A stretch of 64,000 nt of DNA from SIG701 sp045577175 (GCA_045577175.1 JAZNHT010000017.1:1-64000); one strand, 5' to 3'. Shown: positions 15,158-23,912, counted from the first letter of the stretch. Made by a program: numbers and translations. The notes: a model not told the origin generated them from the sequence alone.

Positions 15158-16207
15158 ATGGAAATCGGAACAAAAATAAAACAGCTTCGGCACAAAGCAG
15201 GATTGACGCAGGAGCAGCTTGCGGCAAGGCTCGGAATCAGTGCACAGTCCGTGTCAAAATGGGAAACCGCTGTCACCATGCCGGATATTGCCCTTTTGCC
15301 CGCGTTGGCAAGCGAGCTTGGTGTGACAATTGACGAGCTTTTTGATCTGACAACAGATCAAAGACTGAGCAGAATTGAAAAGAGATTGGATCTCGAGGAA
15401 GAATTTCCGGCGGACGTTTTCAGGGAATACGAGGATTTTTTGAAAAATCAGCTTGATGAGAACGGGGACCGAACAAAAATCCTGAGCCTCCTTGCCCATC
15501 TTTATCACCATCGTATGATGGCGGATGCGAGACGGGTCAGCACATTTGCGAGAGAGGCGATTCTGCGCAATCCCGAAAAGAAAGAATGTCAATGGCTCCT
15601 CCAGAAGGCGGAGGGCGCAAATGTGTGGGACTGGAATATTGCCAATCATACAGCAGTCATCGATTTTTATAAAAAGGTCATTGAAAACGATACGGGAACC
15701 CCTAAATCGCCTATGCCATATTATGAGATTATGGACAATCTGATTGCAGATCACCGCACGAAAGAGGCGGAAGCGTATTTGAAAATATACCAAACGCTGC
15801 CGGCGCATAAGCCTTTTTTGATCCCCGTTTACAAAGCCTACATCGCGCTTGCGGCGTATGATGTGAAAAGGGCGGACGAAATTATGGAAACCGCAGAGGC
15901 GGAGTTTGCGGATCACAGCGGATTCCTCTTTGAAACCGCGCAGTATTATGCGCGGAAATGCGAATACGGAAAGGCGATCGAGTACTACGAACGTTCATGG
16001 AAAGCGGATGAACCAAAGAAGCCGAGATTTACCGATGCACTGCACGGAATTTCAGTGATTTACAAAATATTAGGCGATTGCCAAAAAGCAAGAGAGACGT
16101 ATGACAGAATGATTGCGTGCATCAAAGAGGAATGGGGATACAGAGACGGCGATGCCGCGGTGATTGAGGTGGAGCGGGAAAAAAGCCGGCTTCAAAATCG
16201 GTTGTAA
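15158..16207 (+). CDS. XRE family regulator with TPR-like C-terminal domain
   Basis: A 349-aa protein. Residues 5-60 are a clear Cro/CI HTH (KQLRHKAGLTQEQLAARLG, then SVSKWETAVTMPDI), followed by the FDLTTDQRLSRIEKRLDLE linker common in clostridial XRE regulators. Residues 110-349 form helix pairs like tetratricopeptide repeats (for example HSGFLFETAQYYARKCEYG and GKAIEYYERSWKADEPK), suggesting a peptide- or protein-sensing module. No adjacent peptide gene is visible. ATG 15158 follows AGAGGAAA. It is monocistronic with a terminator at 16233. Confidence 0.88.
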   Translation: MEIGTKIKQLRHKAGLTQEQLAARLGISAQSVSKWETAVTMPDIALLPALASELGVTIDELFDLTTDQRLSRIEKRLDLEEEFPADVFREYEDFLKNQLDENGDRTKILSLLAHLYHHRMMADARRVSTFAREAILRNPEKKECQWLLQKAEGANVWDWNIANHTAVIDFYKKVIENDTGTPKSPMPYYEIMDNLIADHRTKEAEAYLKIYQTLPAHKPFLIPVYKAYIALAAYDVKRADEIMETAEAEFADHSGFLFETAQYYARKCEYGKAIEYYERSWKADEPKKPRFTDALHGISVIYKILGDCQKARETYDRMIACIKEEWGYRDGDAAVIEVEREKSRLQNRL

Positions 16208-16232
16208 GCGAGCGGAATTTTGTCAAAAAGAG

Positions 16233-16265
16233 AACCCGCCATACAGCAATGCTGTATGGCGGGTT
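16233..16265. terminator. Bidirectional terminator
   Basis: Perfect 15-bp arms (16233-16247 and 16251-16265) with loop AAT and a T-run. It lies between convergent genes. Confidence 0.93.
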
Positions 16266-16269
16266 TTTG

Positions 16270-17817
16270 TCAGAAGTTTATAAAACCGAGATCGGACGGC
16301 GTCAGACCGATGTCTGCATAGTCGTCGTAGATGTACTCGCAGACAATCGAAAGCATAGCGGAGGCAAGCTCCCGTGTGTCGGTTTTTGCGGTCGAGGAGG
16401 TAATGTCGGTGTAAGAATACGACAGAAGCGTGTCACTCGTGAACGTACTCGCGTACAGGGTGCCCTCCATTTCGCTGTAATCGTCAAAATAGTTCCAGTG
16501 GTATACGCCGTTGAGACTGCTGTCTATCGTGATGTATGCCCAGTAATCGCCGCTGTCGATAACCATATCGAGCGTGATTTCGTTATCATCGGGATAATAG
16601 TAAGCCAGTCTTTGCAGCTTTGTGCCGTCATCCAGATAGGAGGTGTCCAGAAGAACGTAATAATAGTCATCCTCGTAGTCGTACGAGCCGTTCTCAATAA
16701 TGAAGTTTTTCATATCTTCAAACGGATTGCATTCTTTTTCGTAGAACTGAGCCATGGTCATCGGCGTTCCGTATACGAGGTTGTCGAGCTCCGATACGTT
16801 GATGGCAAAATTCAGATTCTGGGAGTCGCGTACCGTCCAGGTGTTGATACCGATGACTTCGCCGTATTTGTTAATCAGCGGACCGCCCGAGTTACCGCCG
16901 GAGATGGCGGCATCGTGCTGGGTATACGATACGTTGTCAATTTCACGGTTGGAGTGGGTGATAATTCCTTCGGAGAGGGTGGAGGTCAGTCCTCTGGAGC
17001 TGCCGAACGCATAGACAGTCTCACCGACCTTATGCGTGCTGTCGCAGAGCGTCGATACGGGCAAATCGGAGGCGGAAATCTGAATGACGGCAATATCGAT
17101 CGCTTGGTCATATGCGAGCACCTTATTGACCGTGTACTCCTTGCCGCCGAGCGTGACTTTTGCCGAATAGGCACCTTCAATTACATGGTAGTTCGTAATC
17201 AGCTTTCCGTTGGCACTGTAAACAAAGCAGGTTCCGATTGCGTATTCATTGCCGCTCTTGTCGTAGGTGAGCACCTCACCGACGGAATTTTCATACAGAT
17301 CGTAAATTTCCGTGGCGGAGTAGACGGGATGATCGAAATTTTCCGTGTAGCTGTCGGAGCAGCTTTCACAGGTGTACCGCTTTTCCCCCTGATGATCGCA
17401 GGCGGCTTCCGTTACAACTGTTTCCGTATATGTATGCGGCAGGACGTCTCCTTCGGTTGTTTCACAAACGGAGCAGGTTTTAACCGAGGTACAGGTTGCG
17501 TCGAGCCAGTCGTGGCTGAGCGGATCGCCTTCCGTGGCACTGCATACAGAGCACGTTTTGGGGGCGGTACAGGTCGCATCGATCCATTCGTGCCCGAGCG
17601 CATCACCACGCTCTTTACCGCATTGCGTGCACGTTTTCGGATCGGTACACGTCGGATCGAGCCAGTCATGACCGAGTTTTTCTCCCTCCGTCAAACCGCA
17701 TTCGGAGCATGTTTTCGGATCGGTGCACGTTGCATCTTCCCAGTCATGCTTGCAGCCGCAGGCGGAGAACGCGAGCGTCATACAAAGAACGAGTGCAAGA
17801 GCAATCAGTTTTCTCAT
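16270..17817 (-). CDS. Lipoprotein trypsin-like serine protease with N-terminal Cys-rich HDW repeats
   Basis: A surface protease of 515 aa. The signal peptide ends in lipobox LAFSAC (lipidated Cys20). Residues 22-125 hold four repeats of the pattern HDW-x-(D/P)xTCT-xx-KTCSxC, each with two Cys pairs, and a fifth, looser CDHQGEKRYTCESC unit follows. Residues 170-345 are an S1C/HtrA-like protease domain with catalytic His211 (TNYHVIEGAY), Asp241 (DQAIDIAVIQI) and Ser310 (GGNSGGPLI). No PDZ domain follows, unlike HtrA/DegP. Residues 345-515 are unrecognised. The start at 17817 follows GGGAGA and leaves a clean signal peptide. It is a single-gene unit. The repeats may bind metal or wall components. 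Confidence 0.9.
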   Translation of the reverse strand: MRKLIALALVLCMTLAFSACGCKHDWEDATCTDPKTCSECGLTEGEKLGHDWLDPTCTDPKTCTQCGKERGDALGHEWIDATCTAPKTCSVCSATEGDPLSHDWLDATCTSVKTCSVCETTEGDVLPHTYTETVVTEAACDHQGEKRYTCESCSDSYTENFDHPVYSATEIYDLYENSVGEVLTYDKSGNEYAIGTCFVYSANGKLITNYHVIEGAYSAKVTLGGKEYTVNKVLAYDQAIDIAVIQISASDLPVSTLCDSTHKVGETVYAFGSSRGLTSTLSEGIITHSNREIDNVSYTQHDAAISGGNSGGPLINKYGEVIGINTWTVRDSQNLNFAINVSELDNLVYGTPMTMAQFYEKECNPFEDMKNFIIENGSYDYEDDYYYVLLDTSYLDDGTKLQRLAYYYPDDNEITLDMVIDSGDYWAYITIDSSLNGVYHWNYFDDYSEMEGTLYASTFTSDTLLSYSYTDITSSTAKTDTRELASAMLSIVCEYIYDDYADIGLTPSDLGFINF

Positions 17818-17879
17818 AATAATTTCTCCCATGGTTTATTACACAAATGTGTCTGTATATATATTTATATTCACTGTAT

Positions 17880-17908
17880 ATTGTAGCACGCCTGTCTGCG
17901 ATTGTCAA
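17880..17908 (-). promoter_or_regulatory. Promoter of the lipoprotein protease gene
   Basis: Minus strand: TTGACA (17903-17908), 17-bp spacer, TACAAT (17880-17885). Confidence 0.85.
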
Positions 17909-17996
17909 TAATTCGACAGGATTTTTATTCGCTTGACGGGAAAAACAGGAGAAAACAGCGGATTGCAAATCTTTTGTAAATTCTTGTCACCGTCTC

Positions 17997-18025
17997 TTGC
18001 TATTTGGGCTGGGGAATGTTACAAT
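17997..18025 (+). promoter_or_regulatory. Promoter of the 18052 gene
   Basis: TTGCTA (17997-18002), 17-bp spacer, TACAAT (18020-18025). Confidence 0.7.
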
Positions 18026-18051
18026 GAAGTATCTCATATACGGGGGATACC

Positions 18052-18858
18052 ATGGCGGACGAAAAAAATATGCATTCCGAAGAGGAGATTCATGAATCCA
18101 ACGCGGCGAGACGGCTGAAAGGGCTTGGCATTGATCCGAACGAGTCACCGGCTGACGGCGTGGAGGTTGCACCGGTCGGCTTTTGGGAGAATTTCTGGTA
18201 CCACCACAAATGGAAGACGATCATAGGCGTTTGTGCGGTGATTCTCTTTGTTATATGTACGATGCAGATGTGCACGCAGAATTCCTACGATCTCTATGTA
18301 ATGTATGCCGGACCGGGATATATGACACCGAATGAGACGCTTTCGGTGCAAAGCTCATTTCGCCAGCTCACGCCCAAAGGGGAGGACGGAGCTTCTATGG
18401 AGGTCATGTTTTCCGCGATCAATTATCTGAACGAGGAACAGATTGCGGAGAAAAAAGCACTTGCCGAAGAACAGGACGTGGATTTGTATATCGATCTTTC
18501 CGGAAACGCTTCTGCTTTGGAACGCTTCCAGATGGAGGTCGTGGCGGGCAATTCCGTGATCTTTCTTTTGGATCCTCTTTTGTACGAAAGCGTGAAGGAG
18601 GCAGGCGGTCTTTTGCCGCTTGCCGAGGTGCTCGATCAGATTCCAGAGACGGCGATCGATGAATACGGCATCCGCCTCGGCGATACGGAGCTGTACGATA
18701 ACATAGCGGCACTCAGACAGCTGCCGGAGGAGACGGTGCTTTGCATCCGCAGAATCTCCACGATGTCCGTGTTCAAGGGACAGAAAAAAACCGAGGAAAT
18801 GCACGCGCTGCATACCGCGCTGTTTGCCGCGCTCGTTTCGTTTGAATCGGCTGAATAA
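18052..18858 (+). CDS. Single-pass membrane protein of unknown function
   Basis: A 268-aa protein. Residues 1-58 are polar and cytoplasmic (with LGIDPNESPADGVEVAP). About 59-78 form one membrane helix (TIIGVCAVILFVICTMQM). The rest is an extracytoplasmic domain with strand/helix alternation resembling a periplasmic-binding fold (YDLYVMYAGPGYMTPNE, then QDVDLYIDLSGN and AGNSVIFLLDPLLYESV). The family is not recognised. The ATG at 18052 follows GGGGGA. It is monocistronic, with a terminator at 18863. Confidence 0.75.
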   Translation: MADEKNMHSEEEIHESNAARRLKGLGIDPNESPADGVEVAPVGFWENFWYHHKWKTIIGVCAVILFVICTMQMCTQNSYDLYVMYAGPGYMTPNETLSVQSSFRQLTPKGEDGASMEVMFSAINYLNEEQIAEKKALAEEQDVDLYIDLSGNASALERFQMEVVAGNSVIFLLDPLLYESVKEAGGLLPLAEVLDQIPETAIDEYGIRLGDTELYDNIAALRQLPEETVLCIRRISTMSVFKGQKKTEEMHALHTALFAALVSFESAE

Positions 18859-18862
18859 AAAT

Positions 18863-18893
18863 AAACGGGGAACGGATGCCGTTTCCCGTTTTT
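18863..18893 (+). terminator. Terminator after the 18052 gene
   Basis: AAACGGGGAACGG, loop ATG, CCGTTTCCCGTTT with one G-U pair, then a T-run. Confidence 0.85.
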
Positions 18894-18895
18894 TA

Positions 18896-18924
18896 TGGAC
18901 AAAACCGAATCGGTGTGCTATAAT
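18896..18924 (+). promoter_or_regulatory. Promoter of the phosphatase/GpsA-like pair
   Basis: TGGACA (18896-18901), 17-bp spacer, TATAAT (18919-18924), immediately after the preceding terminator. Confidence 0.8.
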
Positions 18925-18955
18925 GGATGAAAATGACACCGGACTGGAGATTTTT

Positions 18956-19684
18956 ATGAGACTGCTTATCATCCGCCATGCGGAGCCGGATTACGAAAAC
19001 AATACGCTCACGGAAAAGGGATTTCGTGAGGCGGAAATGCTTGCCGACCGACTGAAAGACCGCACGATTGACGACATCTATTCCTCGCCCTTGCCGCGCG
19101 CTGTCTATACCGCAGAGCCGACGGCGGCAAAGCTCGGCAAGGACGTGCACGTGCTTGAGTGGCTGCACGAATTTAAGGGCAGAGTCATTATGCCGACGGG
19201 AGAGAGGGACATTGCGTGGAACATTCCGCCGCGCCTGTGGACACAGATGACCGAAATTTACCGCGCGGATACGTGGCAGAGCGCGCCGATGTACGCATCC
19301 TTGAACGCACCCGAGGAATACAGGCGCGTTACGGGCGAATTTGATGCGCTTCTTGCAAAATACGGCATGACGCGCAAAAATCAGATATACACCTGCGCGA
19401 AAAATCCCGATACGACGGTCGCGATTTTCTGCCATTTCGCGCTCGGGATGGTACTGATCTCGCACCTGACGGGCATCTCGCCCGTGCTGCTTTTGCAGAC
19501 GATGTTTCTGCCGACGTCCTCTGTTACGGAGTTCGTCACAGAGGAGCGCGTGGAGGGCGAGGTCATCTTCAAATGTATGCAGATGGGCGATACGTCGCAT
19601 CTGTACGCGAAGGGCGAGCCGGTCTCCGCATCGGGACTGTACAGAGAATTTTTCGCCGGTGTGGATGCACCGCCGCAGGAATAA
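18956..19684 (+). CDS. Histidine phosphatase family protein (phosphoglycerate-mutase-like)
   Basis: A 242-aa cytoplasmic phosphatase. The N-terminal LLIIRHAEPDYENN carries the RH(G/A)E phosphohistidine motif. SSPLPRAVYTAEPTAAKLG holds the second conserved Arg, and IFCHFALGMVL holds the second catalytic His. The branch is like the broad-specificity phosphatases annotated phosphoglycerate mutase, but the substrate is not evident. ATG 18956 follows CTGGAGA, and an in-frame ATG at 18824 is upstream of the promoter and rejected. The next gene starts 9 nt later, so the two form an operon. Confidence 0.88.
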   Translation: MRLLIIRHAEPDYENNTLTEKGFREAEMLADRLKDRTIDDIYSSPLPRAVYTAEPTAAKLGKDVHVLEWLHEFKGRVIMPTGERDIAWNIPPRLWTQMTEIYRADTWQSAPMYASLNAPEEYRRVTGEFDALLAKYGMTRKNQIYTCAKNPDTTVAIFCHFALGMVLISHLTGISPVLLLQTMFLPTSSVTEFVTEERVEGEVIFKCMQMGDTSHLYAKGEPVSASGLYREFFAGVDAPPQE

Positions 19685-19693
19685 GGAGGAAGT

Positions 19694-20728
19694 ATGGCTG
19701 ATATTTTGTTCATCGGTGCGGGCATGATGGCGTCCGCGCTCACGATTCCCGCATCGGAAAACGGGAATACCGTCCATCTGGCAGGCACGCCGCTGGATGA
19801 CGGAATCATTGAGGAAATCCGAAAGACGGGCTATCACAAAACGCTGAAGCGTCAGCTTCCGCAGGACATCGATGCCTGCTTCACCGACGGGATTGCCGAA
19901 CGGATCGGCAAGGCGGATTTGATTTTGTGCGGTGTGTCGAGCTTCGGTGTGGAGTGGTTCAAAAACGAGATCATTCCGATGATCCCCGAGTGCACGCCCG
20001 TGCTCGCCGTCACGAAGGGCATGATGCACGACGGCGAGGGATTTATCTCCTATCCCGAGTATTACGAAAAAACCACGGCGAAGAGGATCTCGTTTAACGC
20101 GATCGGCGGTCCGTGCACGAGCTACGAGCTGGCGGATCACGATCATTCCGCCGTCACCTTCTGCGGACGGGATATAGCCCTTCTACGCACGCTCAAATCG
20201 TATTTTGAGACGGATTACTATCACGTCAGCCTTTCCACCGACATCCGCGGCGTGGAGTGTGCGGTCGCCTTGAAAAATGCGTATGCGCTCGCCGTCAGCT
20301 TTGCGATCGGGATGTCGTACAAGCGAGAGGGGCGCGAGTTTGAGCATTACAACTCGCAGGCGGCGCTGTTCGGGCAGGCGATCCGTGAGATGACGGGACT
20401 GCTTAACCTGTTCGGCGGCGACGGGTCGAATATCATGCTCGGCGCGGGGGATTTGTACGTCACGATTTTCGGCGGACGGACGCGCAAGCTCGGCACATTG
20501 CTCGGTATGGGGATGCCGTTTGACGAGGCGATGGACAAGCTCAGCGGCATCACGCTCGAATCGGTGGTGATTGCGGCGCGTACTGCGGAGGCACTCCGCC
20601 GTTTTGCCGCGGCAGGGAAGGCGAGAGTGGAGGACTATCCGCTGCTTTGCCACGTGGAGGAGCTGATTACGGGGAAATCCCTCGTGAATGTCCCGTGGGA
20701 GAAGTTCGAAAGCGAGTTCGTGAAATAA
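19694..20728 (+). CDS. gpsA: Glycerol-3-phosphate dehydrogenase [NAD(P)+] family protein
   Basis: Predicted to reduce dihydroxyacetone phosphate to sn-glycerol 3-phosphate for lipid synthesis. At 344 aa it has the family layout: N-terminal Rossmann motif ILFIGAGMMASAL (GxGxxA), VLAVTKGM, AIGGPC at the usual SGP position, ECAVALKNAYALAVSFAIG with the catalytic Lys, and the C-terminal GDLYVT/GGRTRKLGTLLGMG block. It differs from typical GpsA in GGPC for SGP and GMMAS for GxWGTA, so it may be a paralogue with another substrate. AAGGAGGAAGT precedes the ATG. It shares a promoter with the phosphatase upstream. Confidence 0.8.
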   Translation: MADILFIGAGMMASALTIPASENGNTVHLAGTPLDDGIIEEIRKTGYHKTLKRQLPQDIDACFTDGIAERIGKADLILCGVSSFGVEWFKNEIIPMIPECTPVLAVTKGMMHDGEGFISYPEYYEKTTAKRISFNAIGGPCTSYELADHDHSAVTFCGRDIALLRTLKSYFETDYYHVSLSTDIRGVECAVALKNAYALAVSFAIGMSYKREGREFEHYNSQAALFGQAIREMTGLLNLFGGDGSNIMLGAGDLYVTIFGGRTRKLGTLLGMGMPFDEAMDKLSGITLESVVIAARTAEALRRFAAAGKARVEDYPLLCHVEELITGKSLVNVPWEKFESEFVK

Positions 20729-20757
20729 AAAGAGCACCGACAGGTATCTGAAATACA

Positions 20758-20834
20758 GTAGGGCGGTGGCTTGCTGCCGCCGTAACGAACTGTATAAAGC
20801 CAACTTTACGGCGGGAGCTAAACCCCCGCCCTAC
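20758..20834. repeat. Interspersed inverted-repeat element (MITE-like or REP-like)
   Basis: The ends GTAGGGCGG and CCGCCCTAC are inverted. GCCGCCG and CGGCGGG lie inside. The 77-bp element sits between the GpsA-like gene and its terminator and encodes nothing evident. Confidence 0.65.
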
Positions 20835-20835
20835 A

Positions 20836-20871
20836 AAAAAGGACAGAGAATTTACGGTTCTCTGTCCTTTT
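20836..20871 (+). terminator. Terminator after the GpsA-like gene
   Basis: AAAGGACAGAGAA, 7-nt loop, TTCTCTGTCCTTTT. The A-run on its left makes it usable on both strands. Confidence 0.88.
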
Positions 20872-20932
20872 CGTATGCCTTGCTATCATATGCTGAAGCA
20901 TGCAGGTGTTGTCGCGTGGCAGCAGGGCGGAA

Positions 20933-21586
20933 TCACTTACCTTCATTCTCTAAATAGTGCAATAAAGTTTGTCCCTCAGTACACAGTGACAGTGCTTGAA
21001 CTGCCGTTTTTATGTTTCTGTCCGGATACTCAAATTCTGCGCTCCAATCGGCTTCGTCGAGCCGCTCCAAAAATCGCAATACCAGTATTTTTCCTAAAAC
21101 AGCTTTGGCATACATATCGGTGTCGGTACAGCGTTCGATGACGGTTTCATAACGGCGCAAAGAATTTTCAATCAGTTCGTAAAAGAACGTACTGTTTGGG
21201 CTTTCTGATTGAATTTCGTCAAAAGCAAGTTGGTACTCTGCAAATGCCAGCCACTCCAAATAAGTATAATCGGTTGGATACGACAGAACTGCTTCTTTTG
21301 CCCACCAATAACTACTGCCATGATCTTGAGATGTTCTGTGTTTTTGCAATGCGGAATTGTATTTTTCCCTTGCCGGATCATGCTCAGCGTCGCTAATCCC
21401 CAAAAGTTCATCAGCCGATATACGGAGCGTCTTTGTCAGCGGTGCGATAAGAGAAATATCGGGACTTGATAAGCCGCATTCCCATTTGGAAACCGCTTGA
21501 TATGACACGCAAAGAGATTCGGCAAGTTTTTCTTGTGTCAGCCCGTTCTGCTTTCGTAACTGTTTAATTCTTTCACCTATCGTCAT
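20933..21586 (-). CDS. XRE family transcriptional regulator
   Basis: A 217-aa protein. Residues 5-60 are a Cro/CI-type HTH (KQLRKQNGLTQEKLAESLC, then AVSKWECGLSSPDI), ending in the KTLRISADELLGI linker. The remainder is helical with many Trp/Tyr residues and resembles the sensor half of other clostridial XRE proteins such as the one at 15158. GAGGGGA precedes ATG 21586, and the promoter lies at 21625-21653. It is a solitary gene and the target is unknown. The convergent terminator at 20836 probably ends it too. Confidence 0.86.
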   Translation of the reverse strand: MTIGERIKQLRKQNGLTQEKLAESLCVSYQAVSKWECGLSSPDISLIAPLTKTLRISADELLGISDAEHDPAREKYNSALQKHRTSQDHGSSYWWAKEAVLSYPTDYTYLEWLAFAEYQLAFDEIQSESPNSTFFYELIENSLRRYETVIERCTDTDMYAKAVLGKILVLRFLERLDEADWSAEFEYPDRNIKTAVQALSLCTEGQTLLHYLENEGK

Positions 21587-21624
21587 AAAAATCCCCTCTG
21601 AAATTCACTCGGTATCTTATCCCA

Positions 21625-21653
21625 ATTATACTATATTCTGCGCACCAAAACAA
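21625..21653 (-). promoter_or_regulatory. Promoter of the 20933-21586 XRE gene
   Basis: Minus strand: TTGTTT (21648-21653), 17-bp spacer, TATAAT (21625-21630). Confidence 0.75.
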
Positions 21654-21696
21654 TAACTTATTTTTCGAAAAAATGGCAACCTGCGGTTGAGGCGGC

Positions 21697-21733
21697 AAAA
21701 AAACAGCGTACCTGCTGTATTGCCGGTACGCTG
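21697..21733 (-). terminator. Terminator of the histidine operon
   Basis: Minus strand: CAGCGTACC, 12-nt loop, GGTACGCTG, then a run of seven T. It lies just after the hisIE stop. Confidence 0.9.
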
Positions 21734-21750
21734 AGGGAGTTATTCTTTTT

Positions 21751-22401
21751 TCACTTCGTCATTTTCTCCTGCTTGACCTTGTGATCGATCACGTGGCGGG
21801 AGGCGAGCTCCTTCAGAATATCCTCGTTGGAGATGCCCATTTCGACCATCAGAACCATTACATGGTACACGAGATCGGAGATCTCATAGATCGTCTCCGC
21901 TTTGTCATCCGCCTTGCCTGCGATGATGACCTCGGTGCACTCCTCGCCGACCTTTTTGAGGATCTTATCGATGCCTTTTTCAAACAGGTACGTCGTGTAG
22001 GAGCCCTCTTTCTTCTCCGTCTTGCGTCCGCGGATCAGCTCAAGAAGCGCGTCCGGCGAGAATGCGTTCTCCGTCTCGCTTACATATACATCATCGTTGA
22101 AGCAGGAATCCGCGCCCGTATGGCACGCCGGTCCCTCCTTGCGCACAAGAACGGTCAGCGCGTCATAATCGCAGTCCGCCGTGATCTTCACGATGTGCTG
22201 GACGTTGCCGGACGTCTCGCCCTTGCGCCAAAGCTCCTTACGGGAGCGCGACCAGAAGCACGTGCGCCCCTCCTTCATGCTGATCTCCAGACTCTCGCGG
22301 TTCATGTACGCAAGCGTCAAAACCTTGCCCGTTTCCGCATCCGTTACGATCGCGGGAATCAGACCGTTTTCATCAAATTTCAACTTATCAACAGAAAGCA
22401 T
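21751..22401 (-). CDS. hisIE: Bifunctional phosphoribosyl-AMP cyclohydrolase / phosphoribosyl-ATP pyrophosphatase
   Basis: Steps 2 and 3 of histidine synthesis: hydrolysis of PR-ATP to PR-AMP (HisE half), then ring opening (HisI half). At 216 aa it is a fused protein. HisI is residues 1-115, with TLAYMNRESLEISMKEG, TCFWSRSRKELWRKGETSG and the zinc/metal region TADCDYDALTVLV...CHTG. HisE is about 120-210, with GSYTTYLFEKGIDKILKKVG, EECTEVIIAGK and ETIYEISDLVYHVMVLMV. It is the last gene of the operon, 17 nt after hisF, and is followed by the terminator. Confidence 0.97.
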   Translation of the reverse strand: MLSVDKLKFDENGLIPAIVTDAETGKVLTLAYMNRESLEISMKEGRTCFWSRSRKELWRKGETSGNVQHIVKITADCDYDALTVLVRKEGPACHTGADSCFNDDVYVSETENAFSPDALLELIRGRKTEKKEGSYTTYLFEKGIDKILKKVGEECTEVIIAGKADDKAETIYEISDLVYHVMVLMVEMGISNEDILKELASRHVIDHKVKQEKMTK

Positions 22402-22418
22402 ATGTGTGTCCTCTTTTA

Positions 22419-23177
22419 TCAGATTCGTGCCGGAATGCCGGCGGTTTTGAGTGCGTGTTTGAGATCGGGGATCTTGACCTCCCCGAAGTGGAAGATCGAT
22501 GCGGCAAGTCCTGCATCTACCTTCGGAAGTGCATTGAACAGCGTCACAAAATCTTCAATCTTACCCGCGCCGCCCGATGCGATTACGGGAACGGAGACAA
22601 CGCGGCACACCGCGTCCAGCATTTCGAGATCGAAGCCGCCCTTCACGCCGTCCGTGTCAATGCTGTTCAGAACGATCTCGCCCGCGCCGCTGTCTACGCC
22701 GCGGCGGATCCATTCGATTGCATCAATGCCTGTGTTCTCCCGTCCGCCTTTGGCGAACACGGTGAATTTACCGTCCACGCGCTTGACGTCCACGGAGAGA
22801 ACAACGCATTGGTCGCCGTATTTTTTTGCAGCCTCCCCGATGAGGAAAGGATTGCGGATCGCGCCCGAATTGACGCTCACCTTATCCGCGCCGCATTTCA
22901 GCACGCGATCGAAATCGGCGACCGTATTGATGCCGCCGCCGACGGTCAGCGGAATGAAGATGGTCGATGCCACCTCGGTGAGGATTTCGGTGAACAGGCC
23001 GCGTCCCTCCGCGGATGCGGTGATGTCGTAGAATACAAGCTCATCCGCACCGCAGTCGCTGTAATATTTCGCAAGCGAAACGGGGGAGGAAACGTCGTGC
23101 AGATCGAGAAAATTCGTGCCCTTGACCACGCGTCCGTCGCGCACGTCCAAACAGGGAATGATTCGTTTTGTTACCAT
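22419..23177 (-). CDS. hisF: Imidazole glycerol phosphate synthase subunit HisF
   Basis: The cyclase subunit uses ammonia from HisH to form imidazole glycerol phosphate and AICAR. It is a 252-aa beta/alpha barrel. Catalytic Asp11 is in IIPCLDVRDGRVVKG. The second catalytic Asp is in VVLSVDVKRVDGKFTVF, and phosphate motifs are TVGGGI and SGGAGK. The start at 23177 (MVTKRIIPCLD) is one base after the hisA stop. An upstream in-frame start would lie inside hisA and is unlikely. Confidence 0.97.
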   Translation of the reverse strand: MVTKRIIPCLDVRDGRVVKGTNFLDLHDVSSPVSLAKYYSDCGADELVFYDITASAEGRGLFTEILTEVASTIFIPLTVGGGINTVADFDRVLKCGADKVSVNSGAIRNPFLIGEAAKKYGDQCVVLSVDVKRVDGKFTVFAKGGRENTGIDAIEWIRRGVDSGAGEIVLNSIDTDGVKGGFDLEMLDAVCRVVSVPVIASGGAGKIEDFVTLFNALPKVDAGLAASIFHFGEVKIPDLKHALKTAGIPARI

Positions 23178-23178
23178 G

Positions 23179-23904
23179 TCAGATACCTCCCTCACGGGCG
23201 ACGGCGAGTGCGTCCTCAAGTTTGAGTGCACCGGTGTAGAGCACCCGCCCGACGATGGCGCCGTACACGCCGAGCTCTCGCATCGCGCGGAGATCGTCCA
23301 AGGTGGAGATGCCGCCCGAGGCGATGATGTTCATGGAAAGCTCGTTTTTCAGACGTGCGTACAACTCGCGGTTTGTGCCGCCCTGCATCCCGTCGCGGGA
23401 AATGTCCGTGCTGATGACGGTACGGATGCCGAGCGACTCAAGCTCGCGGCAAAATTCGAAGCACTCGCGCCCCGATACCTCCGTCCAACCGCGCACAGCA
23501 ACGTAGCCGTCCTTAATATCGACGCCGACAGCGATGTGCTCGCCGTACTCCTTAGCCGCCGCCTTCAGAAAATCGGGATTTTCAATCGCCGCCGTGCCGA
23601 GGATTACGCGGTGCGCACCTGCGGAGAGATATGTTTCCACCGTATCGAGCGAGCGGATGCCGCCGCCGATTTCCGTTTCAAGCGGTGTTGCGGAGAGGAT
23701 CGCGCGAATCGTGTCGAGATTTGCCGTCGTGCCGTCCTTGGCACCTTCGAGATCGACAACATGCAGTTTTGTCGCACCTGCGGCGTAAAACCGTTTCGCT
23801 ACGCCGACAGGATCGTTGTCGTAAACGGTCATTTGCTTATAATCTCCGCGGGTGAGGCGCACAGCCTTGCCCTCGTAGAGATCGATTGCGGGAAAAATAA
23901 ACAT
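23179..23904 (-). CDS. hisA: ProFAR isomerase
   Basis: Isomerises ProFAR to PRFAR, step 4. It is a 241-aa beta/alpha barrel, with catalytic Asp in FIFPAIDLYEGKAVRL and partner Asp in TVISTDISRDGMQGGTN. Phosphate loops are EIGGGIRS and ASGGIST. The ATG at 23904 is preferred. The in-frame GTG at 23916 lies in the sequence GTGAGG, which serves as the ribosome site. The gap to hisH is 8 nt. Confidence 0.96.
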   Translation of the reverse strand: MFIFPAIDLYEGKAVRLTRGDYKQMTVYDNDPVGVAKRFYAAGATKLHVVDLEGAKDGTTANLDTIRAILSATPLETEIGGGIRSLDTVETYLSAGAHRVILGTAAIENPDFLKAAAKEYGEHIAVGVDIKDGYVAVRGWTEVSGRECFEFCRELESLGIRTVISTDISRDGMQGGTNRELYARLKNELSMNIIASGGISTLDDLRAMRELGVYGAIVGRVLYTGALKLEDALAVAREGGI

Positions 23905-23912
23905 ACCTGACC

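Noticed and set aside
16249..17886. A 545-codon open frame on the plus strand opposite the lipoprotein protease
   Set aside because: It is antisense to a gene with a lipobox, a catalytic triad and a good promoter. The plus frame has no family motif and no ribosome site.
18824..18955. Longer N terminus for the histidine phosphatase starting at 18824
   Set aside because: It would begin inside the preceding gene and cross both its terminator and the phosphatase promoter.
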